DNA of 6,654 nucleotides from Gemmatimonadota bacterium (GCA_003221075.1 QHUF01000263.1:1-6654), one strand, 5' to 3'; shown: positions 1 through 5,741, numbered from the stretch's first letter. Notes: a model not told the origin generated them from the letters alone. A program made the numbers and translations.

Positions 1-542
1 ACGATCAACGCGAGCACGGCGAGCAGGATGATCATGATCGCGAGCACCGCGATCATCGCCGTCACGCCGGTGACTTTGCTGACTTCCTCCTTGGCCATCT
101 GGCCGAGCGACTTGCCGTCGCGGCGCAGCGAACAGAACAGGATCGTGAAGTCCTGGACCGCGCCACCGAGCACGACGCCGATGACGAGCCACAGCGTCCC
201 TGGGAGGAAGCCGAACTGCGCGGCGAGCACCGGACCCACCAGCGGCCCGGCGCCCGCGATGGCGGCGAAGTGGTGGCCAAACAGCACCCAGCGGTTCGTC
301 GGCACGAAATCGTGGCCGTTGTTGAATCGCTCGGCGGGCGTGGCGCGGCGGGGATCGAGACCAAAGACTTTATTGGCGAGAAACTTGGAGTAGAACCGAT
401 AGGCGACGGCGTACGTGCAGACGGCGGCGATCAGCAGCCAGGCAGCGCTGATCGTCTCGCCGCGAGCCAGCGCCAGCACGCCGAACGCGGCGGCGCCGAG
501 CAGCGAGACGAGAGCCCAGCCGAAAATAGACAGCGGTCGCAC
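1..542 (-). CDS. cstA: Carbon starvation protein CstA, N-terminal part (runs off left edge)
   Basis: This is the N-terminal part, about 180 residues, of a CstA-family inner-membrane permease. The family is linked to peptide and pyruvate uptake during carbon limitation. Reading the minus strand from 542 gives a protein that follows E. coli CstA closely. A first membrane segment (about residues 7-28) ends in ALARGE. A second segment contains TYAVAYRFYSKF, followed by the family signature GHDFVPTNRWVLFGHHFAA and then IAGAGPLVGPVLAAQ (about residues 66-98). Next come the segment with GGAVQDF, the charged loop RRDGKSLG, and a hydrophobic stretch at the window edge. The start is uncertain. GTG at 542 gives a length matching E. 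coli CstA. An upstream in-frame TTG at 578 would add 12 mostly basic residues and lie directly against the palindrome at 579-598. Neither has a clear Shine-Dalgarno. It is divergent from the 602-1462 gene. Family identity is very secure, the exact start is not. Confidence 0.95.
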   Translation of the reverse strand, partial: MRPLSIFGWALVSLLGAAAFGVLALARGETISAAWLLIAAVCTYAVAYRFYSKFLANKVFGLDPRRATPAERFNNGHDFVPTNRWVLFGHHFAAIAGAGPLVGPVLAAQFGFLPGTLWLVIGVVLGGAVQDFTILFCSLRRDGKSLGQMAKEEVSKVTGVTAMIAVLAIMIILLAVLALI

Positions 543-578
543 GCGGCGTAAGTTGCGACGCCGCTTGCCGATGTTCAA

Positions 579-598
579 GTTCGAACATAGGTTCGAAC
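579..598. promoter_or_regulatory. 20-bp palindrome matching the TCGAAC-N4-GTTCGA LexA/SOS-box form
   Basis: The sequence GTTCGAACATAGGTTCGAAC has two identical 8-bp arms, each itself a palindrome, around a 4-base centre (ATAG). Its core (581-596) fits TCGAAC-N4-GTTCGA, the mycobacterial SOS box bound by LexA. It fits the Bacillus-type CGAACRNRYGTTYG at all but one position. An extra GTTC at 573-576 makes an overlapping dyad (ATGTTC at 571-576, GAACAT at 583-588). The site lies in the divergent gap between cstA and the dehydrogenase gene, where it could act on both. A weak -10-like TATGTT on the minus strand (590-585) lies inside it. That it is an operator is an inference. The regulator could also be a TetR- or MarR-type protein. 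Confidence 0.5.
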
Positions 599-601
599 TC
601 C

Positions 602-1462
602 TTGAGCCCCTCTGGTCCGTATCCCTGGTCGTCGAGCGGGGGGGGGCGCGCCGCCTCCGCGCCCGCGGTACAGGAGCGACCCCAACCCCAGCGAACGGCT
701 GAATCCCTCAAAGGGCGTGTCGTCATCGTCACCGGCGGCGCCACAGGATTGGGCCGCGCTGTCGCGCTCGAGTTCGCGCAGAACGGCTGCGGCGTCGCAT
801 TCAATTACGTCGAGATGCCCGGTCGCGAGGTTGGGCCCCAGGCCCTCATGACCGAGGCGGCGATCAAGGCCTGTGGCGTCCCGTGCTACTCGGCGCTGTG
901 CGATGTGCGCGAGATGGAGCTGGTCGATCATTTCGTCGGCGAAGTGCGCAACAAGCTCGGGGGCGTTCACTACCTCATAAACAACGCGGGCGTCACCCAC
1001 GACGGCGCCCTCTGGCGACTGACACCGGAAGCGTGGTCTGAGGTCATCGACACCAACCTGACCGGCGCGTTCAACTGCATTCACGTCGTGTCCCCGCACC
1101 TGCGCGCCCAGCGCTTCGGCAAGATCGTCAACATTGCGAGCCATCAGGCGTTCCGGCCCGGATTCGGAATCTCCAACTACGCGGCGAGCAAGGCGGCGCT
1201 GATCGGCCTCACCAAGGCCGCCGCGGTGGATCTCGGCTCGGCGGGGATCAACGTCAACGCGGTCGCGCCGGGGTTCGTGAAGACGGAGCTGCTGACGCAG
1301 CTGCCGCGTGAAGTGCTCGAGCGCGCCGAGCACGAGTCGGTCCTCGGCCGCGTGGCGGAGCCGGAAGACGTGTCGCGCGTGATCCTCTTCTTGTGCAGCG
1401 AAGCGGCCCGGCATATCACCGGACAGGTAATCGTGGTGGACGGCGGCCTCACGCTCGCTTAG
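602..1462 (+). CDS. FabG-like short-chain dehydrogenase/reductase
   Basis: A classical SDR oxidoreductase, closest in style to 3-oxoacyl-ACP reductases (FabG), which use NAD(P)H to reduce a keto group. The Rossmann glycine motif TGGATGLG is at residues 44-51, CDV at 100-102 and NNAG at 127-130. The catalytic tetrad is complete: N152, S180, Y193 and K197 in YAASK, with Ser and Tyr 13 residues apart as usual. APGFVKTE (222-229) and the C-terminal VVDGG are also typical. The true substrate cannot be read from sequence. The start is a problem. The only usual start codon in the open frame is TTG 602, without a Shine-Dalgarno and only 3 bases past the palindrome. It gives an unusual tail of about 36 residues rich in S, G, P and A before LKGRVVIVTGG, where FabG proteins normally begin. 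A run of nine G lies inside this tail. The SDR core is certain, the first 36 codons are doubtful. Confidence 0.9.
   Translation: MSPSGPYPWSSSGGGRAASAPAVQERPQPQRTAESLKGRVVIVTGGATGLGRAVALEFAQNGCGVAFNYVEMPGREVGPQALMTEAAIKACGVPCYSALCDVREMELVDHFVGEVRNKLGGVHYLINNAGVTHDGALWRLTPEAWSEVIDTNLTGAFNCIHVVSPHLRAQRFGKIVNIASHQAFRPGFGISNYAASKAALIGLTKAAAVDLGSAGINVNAVAPGFVKTELLTQLPREVLERAEHESVLGRVAEPEDVSRVILFLCSEAARHITGQVIVVDGGLTLA
644..664 (+). other. GC hairpin in the dehydrogenase leader or 5' codons
   Basis: GGGCGCG at 644-650 pairs perfectly with CGCGCCC at 658-664 around a 7-base loop, directly after the nine-G run (638-646). AGGAG, a good ribosome-binding motif, follows at 672-676 but has no usual start codon at the proper distance in the dehydrogenase frame. 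If the first 36 codons are not translated, this would be a 5'-leader hairpin. A chance origin in GC-rich DNA is quite possible. Confidence 0.3.
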
Positions 1463-1472
1463 ATTGCGGCGC

Positions 1473-2147
1473 GTGAGTAACCCTTTTAAAACCAAGTACT
1501 TGGTACGTGGTGCGTGGTGGGTGGGGCTTCTCACCGCGCTCGCGTGCGGTTCCAAGAAATCCTCCCAGAACCCCGTGCCCGCACCCACGGCGCCACTGCC
1601 GACCGCGGGGATCGCGGGTCAACGCGTCGCCCTGACACCGATCACTTTGGTCGCCGCTGAAGAGGCACTGCAGTGGGATTCGCTGATCGGCGACCGGCGC
1701 GCGACGCTCGGCAAATGCGACAGCATCATCGCGACGCTGCTCGCCGCGCGAGCGCCGGAGGTCATCTGGGTGCCGCCCGCCGAGCTCCGCCATGTCGCCC
1801 GGCGCGCGCCCGGGATCGCGGCGGATCCCGATCAGTTGGGGACACCGTTCCTGCGTGCGTCGAACATCGTCGATGTCCCCGATCCGCTGCGCTATGAGCT
1901 CCGCACGCTGATGGGATTGGTCGGCGGACGATACGTCATGGTTCCGGCGGGCCTGGTGTTTCGGGTAGCGAGCCCCGGGGCCACGCCCCGGCGTCCACCG
2001 GCCCTCGCAACCGCCGAGCTCTCCGTGGTGCTCATCGACTCGCGAATCGGCAAGATCGGGTGGCGCACCATCGCCCACGGCGAGGGCGATGATCCCTGGA
2101 CGGCCCTCACGCGCGCGGTGAAGAGTCTCACGCCGGGTCTGCCTTGA
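1473..2147 (+). CDS. Predicted lipoprotein of unknown function
   Basis: A 224-residue exported protein that I do not recognise. From GTG 1473 it has a lipoprotein signal: basic residues K6, K8 and R12, a hydrophobic stretch WWVGLLTALA, and a lipidation cysteine at residue 25, then a linker rich in S, P, A and T (CGSKKSSQNPVPAPTAP). The globular part has alpha/beta character, with AEEALQWDSLIG, the helix CDSIIATLLAARAPEVIW, GGRYVMVPAGLVFRVA and a terminal ELSVVLIDSRIGKIGW strand pair. That suggests a small sensor or assembly-type fold, but no catalytic motif is seen. Other in-frame starts are TTG 1464 (1 base after the upstream stop) and TTG 1500, which would still give a short signal peptide. 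None has a Shine-Dalgarno. Its stop overlaps the next start as TTGA (2144-2147). A GC palindrome lies inside the gene at 1970-1993. Real-gene status is well supported by the signal peptide and tight packing. Function is unknown. Confidence 0.8.
   Translation: MSNPFKTKYLVRGAWWVGLLTALACGSKKSSQNPVPAPTAPLPTAGIAGQRVALTPITLVAAEEALQWDSLIGDRRATLGKCDSIIATLLAARAPEVIWVPPAELRHVARRAPGIAADPDQLGTPFLRASNIVDVPDPLRYELRTLMGLVGGRYVMVPAGLVFRVASPGATPRRPPALATAELSVVLIDSRIGKIGWRTIAHGEGDDPWTALTRAVKSLTPGLP
1491..1524. repeat. Perfect 14-bp palindrome merging into 7-bp degenerate tandem repeats
   Basis: ACCAAGTACTTGGT at 1491-1504 is a perfect palindrome. From 1497 the sequence reads as four 7-bp units, TACTTGG, TACGTGG, TGCGTGG and TGGGTGG, each differing by one or two bases from its neighbour. 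The array sits just after the dehydrogenase stop and encodes the N-region of the lipoprotein signal peptide if that starts at 1473. It could equally be a spacer repeat with the real start at TTG 1500. Confidence 0.6.
1970..1993 (+). repeat. GC palindromic element, copy 1, inside the lipoprotein gene
   Basis: CCGGGGC (1975-1981) and GCCCCGG (1985-1991) form a perfect 7-bp stem with a CAC loop. Positions 1970-1991 match the minus strand of 5721-5700 at 20 of 22 bases. In the protein this encodes the SPGATPRRP stretch between two predicted strands, a place where an insertion would be tolerated. Two copies in one window suggest a dispersed REP-like element, but GC bias makes partial chance similarity possible. 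Confidence 0.45.
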
Positions 2148-3166
2148 CGGTTCGCGAGGCCACGCTCATCCGGGGTGATGGGATCGGCCCCGAGATCACC
2201 GAAGCGACTCTCCAGGTACTCGACGCGCTGGGGCTGAAGTTCGATTGGGACGAGGAGTACGGCGGCATGTCCGCCGTCGACAAGGCCGGCACGCCGCTTC
2301 CCAACGCGACACTCGATTCGATACGCCGCACCCGTCTCTGCCTGAAAGGCCCGCTGACGACTCCGGTGGGGGGCGGCTACCGCTCGGTCAATGTCGCGAT
2401 GCGTCAGGAGTTCGATCTCTACGCCAACGTCCGGCCCACGAAAACGATCGTGCCGGGCGGGCGGTACGAGCACGTCGATCTCGTCATCATTCGCGAAAAT
2501 ACCGAAGGGCTGTACGTGGGCCTCGATCACACCTTCAAGATCGGAACCGACCGGCGCGCGATGGCGCAGGCGATGTCGATCGTCACGCGCGAGGGCAGCG
2601 AGCGCATCGCGAAGTATGCATTCGAGTATGCCAAGCAACACGGCCGCAAGAAGGTGACGATCGTCCATAAGGCGAACATTCTGAAGGCCACGTCGGGGCT
2701 GTTTCTCGATGTCGCCCGCCGCGTCGCCGAGCAGTACGCGGGCTCGATTGCGTCGGACGACAAGATCGTGGACAACACTGCAATGCAGCTCGTGATCAAG
2801 CCCGAGCAGTTCGATGTCATCGTCACGACCAATCTGTTCGGCGACATTCTCTCGGATGAAGCAGCCGGGTTGGTAGGAGGCTTGGGCCTGGCGCCGGGCG
2901 CCAACATCGGCACCCACGCCGCCATCTTCGAGCCGGTGCACGGCTCGGCGCCCGACATCGCAGGGAAGGGGATCGCGAATCCTTCGGCACAGATGCTGGC
3001 GGCCGCGATGATGCTCGACCATCTCGGAGAGCTCGAGGCGGGTAAGCGGCTGCGCTGCGCCCTCGAGGCAACCATCATACAGGACAAGGTCCGCACACCG
3101 GATTTGGGGGGACGTGCTGCTACGGCCGAATTCGCCCGCGCCGTGGTTAAGCGGGTTAGGACCTAG
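2144..3166 (+). CDS. NAD-dependent isocitrate dehydrogenase (isocitrate/isopropylmalate dehydrogenase family)
   Basis: A 340-residue, full-length member of the beta-decarboxylating dehydrogenase family. It most likely oxidises isocitrate to 2-oxoglutarate and CO2 in the TCA cycle. GDGIGPE is at residues 11-17. The substrate loop RSVNVAMRQEFDLYANVRP supplies S81, N83, R87 and R97, the Ser-x-Asn-x3-Arg pattern of isocitrate dehydrogenases; isopropylmalate enzymes have a different loop here. R117, Y124 and K176 (VHKANI), and metal-binding D210, D234 and D238 (NLFGDILSD), are all present. The cofactor segment EPVHGSAPDIAGKG has D271-I272, typical of NAD use, where NADP enzymes carry Lys-Tyr. Homoisocitrate dehydrogenase is a less likely alternative. 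Start TTG 2144 overlaps the upstream stop as TTGA, so translational coupling is likely; the upstream GGGT is only a weak ribosome site. It is odd that a TCA enzyme is embedded between a lipoprotein gene and membrane-protein genes. Confidence 0.92.
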   Translation: MTVREATLIRGDGIGPEITEATLQVLDALGLKFDWDEEYGGMSAVDKAGTPLPNATLDSIRRTRLCLKGPLTTPVGGGYRSVNVAMRQEFDLYANVRPTKTIVPGGRYEHVDLVIIRENTEGLYVGLDHTFKIGTDRRAMAQAMSIVTREGSERIAKYAFEYAKQHGRKKVTIVHKANILKATSGLFLDVARRVAEQYAGSIASDDKIVDNTAMQLVIKPEQFDVIVTTNLFGDILSDEAAGLVGGLGLAPGANIGTHAAIFEPVHGSAPDIAGKGIANPSAQMLAAAMMLDHLGELEAGKRLRCALEATIIQDKVRTPDLGGRAATAEFARAVVKRVRT

Positions 3167-3431
3167 CCATCCGTGCGCGAAATGCGGCGTAGACACAGCC
3201 GGCATCGCGATCGGTGGGCTCTGCCGCGACTGCACGCGGCTGCTCGAGCGCCGGGCCGGCAAGACCGCACGGCTCGTGGCCATCGGCACGACCGCGCCGC
3301 TTGCGGTGTATGTGGCCCTGGCACTGCCTGTGGAGCGGACCGCCCGGCTCGTCGGGGCGGCGAGTGTGCTCCTGTGGTACGTGTTGACGTTTCTCATAGC
3401 AAAACGCGTAACACTGGAGTGGCTGAAATGA
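3114..3431 (+). CDS. Small zinc-ribbon protein with two membrane segments
   Basis: A 105-residue protein not assigned to a named family. C21-x2-C24 (CAKC) and C37-x2-C40 (CRDC) form a zinc-ribbon-like pair. Two hydrophobic segments follow, about residues 53-72 (ARLVAIGTTAPLAVYVALAL) and 77-96 (ARLVGAASVLLWYVLTFLIA), ending in a basic tail. This suggests a small inner-membrane protein with a cytoplasmic metal-binding head. The only usual start is GTG 3114, behind a G-rich stretch (3106-3112) that could bind the ribosome. It overlaps the isocitrate dehydrogenase gene by 53 bp in another frame. No usual start lies between that gene's stop and the first cysteine, so the overlap seems real unless a non-standard start is used. 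The end overlaps the next start as ATGA (3428-3431). The cysteine pattern, the membrane segments and the coupling support a real gene. Its role is unknown. Confidence 0.75.
   Translation: MLLRPNSPAPWLSGLGPSHPCAKCGVDTAGIAIGGLCRDCTRLLERRAGKTARLVAIGTTAPLAVYVALALPVERTARLVGAASVLLWYVLTFLIAKRVTLEWLK
3416..3419 (+). promoter_or_regulatory. Ribosome-binding site deciding the start at 3428
   Basis: GGAG lies 8 bases before ATG 3428. The open frame extends upstream to GTG 3173, but the ribosome site, the ATGA overlap with the previous stop, and a clean signal peptide starting at this ATG all select 3428. Confidence 0.75.
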
Positions 3432-4813
3432 CGCTCTTCGCTATTCGGTATCCGGTATCCGCACTGCTCGTGCTGCTTGGGACTCCGCTCGCGGCCCAGT
3501 CGTCGCTTTCCATTTATAGAGATGGCCGAGTGGTGGTGCGCCGCGCGCTGCCGCAAGCGCTGCAGCAGGGACGCAACGCCCTGACGCTGCGACTCGAAGC
3601 GCTCGATCCGGCCACGCTGTTCTCGACCGACACAACTGTCAGCGTTGTTACTGCGACGGTCCGTTACCCCAGCGCGAAGAACGACGCGCTGGCGCGCGCG
3701 AGCGGCCAAACGCTCTCCTTTGTGCGCAGTGTTGGCGACACCGTGAAGGCCACCATCGTCCGAGTGGATCCACCGCAGTATCGGTTGGCCGACGGCCGGC
3801 TGCTGCTCGAGCAGCCCGGCGAGCCGCTCTTTCCCGCCGAGCTCGTGCGCACGGCACCCGAGGCACAGGTCGTGCTCGATGCGACGCGGGCGCGCCAGCG
3901 GACGGACATCGCTTACGTAGCGCAGGGAATGACGTGGGAAACACTGTATCAGGTCGTTCTCACCGGAACGAAAGCACAAGTTTCGGGAACAGCGACCGTG
4001 ATCTCCCAGAACTTCCGGACCGACAGTGCCGACGTACAGCTCGTGGCTGGCTCAATTCAACGGACGCGTAACAAGTCCATCGACGAGTACGGCGTCGGGG
4101 CTGCGTCAGGGGTGGCCTTCTTGCGACGGCGCGCCGACTCTCTCATCCCGACCGAAGAAGCTGTGGGTGAGACGCATGTGTACCAACTCCCCGGTCGGCT
4201 TTCAATCGAGCCCGGCGTCCCTGTAACGACCGCGCTCTTCCCGCGCAGCTCGGCGGCCGTAGTTCAGGAGCTCATCCTCCCCGGCGTGCTTCCATGGCGC
4301 GGCTGGATGGGGCAAAACCCTGAACCGAACCGTGTGCCGGTACAGGTCTGGTACACGATCAAGCGCGCCGCCAAGACACCATTCGGCGATCGCCCGCTGC
4401 CCGCCGGCACAGTTCAACTTTATCAAGCCGATTCTAGCGGTCGCGTTCAGCTCATCGGCGAGGCGTCCAACGACCACACCGCGCCGGGGCGGGATCTGCG
4501 TGTGCAGTCGGGCGATGCGTTCGACATCACCGCCGAGCGGGTGCAGACCGACTGGAATCAAGAACAGCTGCCGCCCGTTCGCCGTGGCATGCCGAATCGC
4601 CAGCGCCTGACGGCGGCGTATCGCGTCACGATTGCGAATGCGAAGGCGGAATCGGTCACCGTTGACGTGCGCGAGGCGCACTTCGGCAGCTGGAAGATCA
4701 CCGAGAGCAGCGTTCCCCCGGAGAAGTTGTCGTCGACCGAGTCCCGTTTCCGCGTGCAAGTGCCCGCGAGTGGAGAAGCGACGTTGAGCTACACGGTGCA
4801 AATCGAGCAATGA
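3428..4813 (+). CDS. Exported DUF4139-like beta-rich protein
   Basis: A 461-residue protein with a signal peptide (MTLFAIRYPVSALLVLLG, then TPLAA and likely cleavage after A23), so it is probably periplasmic or surface-exposed. The mature part is beta-strand rich. Residues about 158-212 contain AYVAQGMTWETLYQVVL followed by GTATVISQNFRTDSADVQLVAG, which resembles the core of DUF4139 proteins (mucoidy-inhibitor A-like group). The C-terminal third (about 365-460) also resembles the end of that domain: FDITAERVQTDW, AYRVTIANAKAESVTVDVREA, SWKITESS, and a final strand pair with SGEATLSYTVQI. The usual N-terminal coiled coil of the mucoidy-inhibitor type is not obvious. No catalytic residues are recognised, so a structural, adhesive or binding role is possible. 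It is coupled to both neighbours by ATGA overlaps. The family match was made by eye, without a profile search. Confidence 0.8.
   Translation: MTLFAIRYPVSALLVLLGTPLAAQSSLSIYRDGRVVVRRALPQALQQGRNALTLRLEALDPATLFSTDTTVSVVTATVRYPSAKNDALARASGQTLSFVRSVGDTVKATIVRVDPPQYRLADGRLLLEQPGEPLFPAELVRTAPEAQVVLDATRARQRTDIAYVAQGMTWETLYQVVLTGTKAQVSGTATVISQNFRTDSADVQLVAGSIQRTRNKSIDEYGVGAASGVAFLRRRADSLIPTEEAVGETHVYQLPGRLSIEPGVPVTTALFPRSSAAVVQELILPGVLPWRGWMGQNPEPNRVPVQVWYTIKRAAKTPFGDRPLPAGTVQLYQADSSGRVQLIGEASNDHTAPGRDLRVQSGDAFDITAERVQTDWNQEQLPPVRRGMPNRQRLTAAYRVTIANAKAESVTVDVREAHFGSWKITESSVPPEKLSSTESRFRVQVPASGEATLSYTVQIEQ
3442..3462. repeat. Three 7-bp units in the signal-peptide codons of the DUF4139-like gene
   Basis: TATTCGG, TATCCGG and TATCCGC run head to tail. 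The third differs from the second only in the last base. They encode part of the signal peptide (residues 5-12, IRYPVSA). The unit length and the TA start resemble the array at 1497-1524. Confidence 0.55.
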
Positions 4814-5682
4814 CGGTTCAGATCGTTCATATCGGAGATCTGCATTTCGGCGGGCTGGCCGACGTGCCGGTGGTCGAAGCACTGGAGCGGATGCTGCCCG
4901 ATCTCCGGCCCGATGCCATCGTCATCGGCGGCGACCTCTCGCAACGCGCGCGCCACGGCGAGTTTCAGCGCGGTCGCGCGTTCGCCAACCTCTGCCGCGA
5001 GACGGCGCCCGTCCTCGTGATTCCCGGCAATCACGACGTGCAGTGGTGGTGGCGGCCGCTCATTCCGTTCGGCAAGGACGCCGTCTACCAGAAGTACCGC
5101 AACTACTTCGGCGCCGAACTCACGCCGACGCTCACGATTCCCGGCGGAGCCGTGATCGCCTCGGCGCTGACGGCTCATGGCGTCGCGTGGGGCTCGCTCA
5201 CCGCCCGGCTGCGCGATATCGCCGTCAAAGGCCACCTGCCGAAGCGCGAAATGCAGCGGGTCCAGTCGATCTTTGCCAACGCCGAGCCGGGACTGCCGCG
5301 GGTGCTCGTCATTCATCACAATCTGCTGCGCGGCGCGATGTCGAACCGGATGGGGCTGGCACGCTGGCACCGCGCGCAGCGCCGCGTCGTCGAGGCGGGC
5401 ACGGACGTCGTGCTCTGCGGGCACGACCATCAGGAAGGCGCCGAGCTGCTCGATGGCCGGGTGACCGTCTCGACCGCCGGCACGCTGTCGACGCGGGCGC
5501 GAGGCGGGCGTCCCGTCTCGTTCAACTTCGTCACGATCGATCCGGCCGCTGTGCAGGTCACGTTTTTCCGATGGGATTCGGCGAAACAGCGTTTTCAGCC
5601 CTCGGATACGGCAGCCTTCGCGCGCAGGAGAACTGAGTCAGTAGCCCCGCAGTCAGCCGCCGTCCCAGTAACACAATCATAG
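4810..5682 (+). CDS. Calcineurin-like metallophosphoesterase
   Basis: A 290-residue dimetal phosphoesterase of the CpdA/Icc type, with no signal peptide, so cytoplasmic. All motifs are present in order: GDLHFG (D10, H12), GGDLSQR (D42), GNHD (N74, H75, D76), the VIHHN segment (H169/H170) and GHDH (H205, H207). These bind two metal ions and hydrolyse a phosphoester. Cyclic nucleotides, other nucleotides and phospholipid headgroups are all known substrates in the superfamily, and the sequence does not decide among them. An insertion after GNHD is rich in aromatic residues (WWWRP and beyond, residues 79-100) and may shape the substrate pocket. The last about 25 residues are polar and probably disordered. 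ATG 4810 overlaps the upstream stop as ATGA and has little ribosome-binding sequence of its own, so it probably depends on coupling. It is the last gene of the tight cluster. Confidence 0.92.
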   Translation: MTVQIVHIGDLHFGGLADVPVVEALERMLPDLRPDAIVIGGDLSQRARHGEFQRGRAFANLCRETAPVLVIPGNHDVQWWWRPLIPFGKDAVYQKYRNYFGAELTPTLTIPGGAVIASALTAHGVAWGSLTARLRDIAVKGHLPKREMQRVQSIFANAEPGLPRVLVIHHNLLRGAMSNRMGLARWHRAQRRVVEAGTDVVLCGHDHQEGAELLDGRVTVSTAGTLSTRARGGRPVSFNFVTIDPAAVQVTFFRWDSAKQRFQPSDTAAFARRRTESVAPQSAAVPVTQS

Positions 5683-5695
5683 GGTTAGTTTTGGT

Positions 5696-5720
5696 AGCCC
5701 TGGGGCGCGGCCCCGGGGCT
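5696..5720 (+). repeat. Strong GC hairpin between genes; copy 2 of the palindromic element
   Basis: AGCCCTGGGGC (5696-5706) pairs with GCCCCGGGGCT (5710-5720) around a GCG loop, giving 11 pairs with one T-G wobble. GGT 5693-5695 and ACC 5722-5724 could extend it past a one-base bulge. No T-run follows on either strand, so it is not a standard intrinsic terminator, though it may slow polymerase or protect the upstream mRNA end. It matches the element at 1970-1991 in inverted orientation (20 of 22 bases). Confidence 0.6.
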
Positions 5721-5730
5721 CACCACCACC

Positions 5731-5734
5731 GAGG
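5731..5734 (+). promoter_or_regulatory. Ribosome-binding site of the glutaryl-CoA dehydrogenase gene
   Basis: GAGG lies 7 bases before ATG 5742. It is one of the better-placed ribosome sites in the window and suggests translation independent of the upstream gene. Confidence 0.65.
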
Positions 5735-5741
5735 CCCCTGA

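Noticed and set aside
587..604. GGTTCGAAC resembling a tRNA T-arm
   Set aside because: The T-stem does not pair at the required position, and no acceptor, D or anticodon arms lie upstream. The motif is explained by the palindrome.
571..702. Short + strand frame starting at ATG 571
   Set aside because: It has no ribosome site or recognisable features and lies over the palindrome and the G-tract. It is kept only as a possible upstream part of the dehydrogenase if the G count is wrong.
575..1588. A 337-codon open frame on the minus strand
   Set aside because: It is antisense to the complete SDR dehydrogenase, and its composition is biased with no motif.
3173..3427. Upstream extension of the DUF4139-like frame to GTG 3173
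   Set aside because: The extension is arginine-rich shadow sequence over the zinc-ribbon gene. ATG 3428 has a ribosome site, a signal peptide and the ATGA overlap.
1892..3979. A 695-codon open frame on the minus strand
   Set aside because: It lies opposite isocitrate dehydrogenase and the DUF4139-like gene, whose motifs are intact. Its translation is rich in R, H and G with no recognisable domain, as expected for an antisense shadow in GC-rich DNA.
5696..5740. Intrinsic terminator after the phosphoesterase gene
   Set aside because: The hairpin is strong but is followed by CACCACCACC and not a T-run. It is listed as a palindromic repeat instead.
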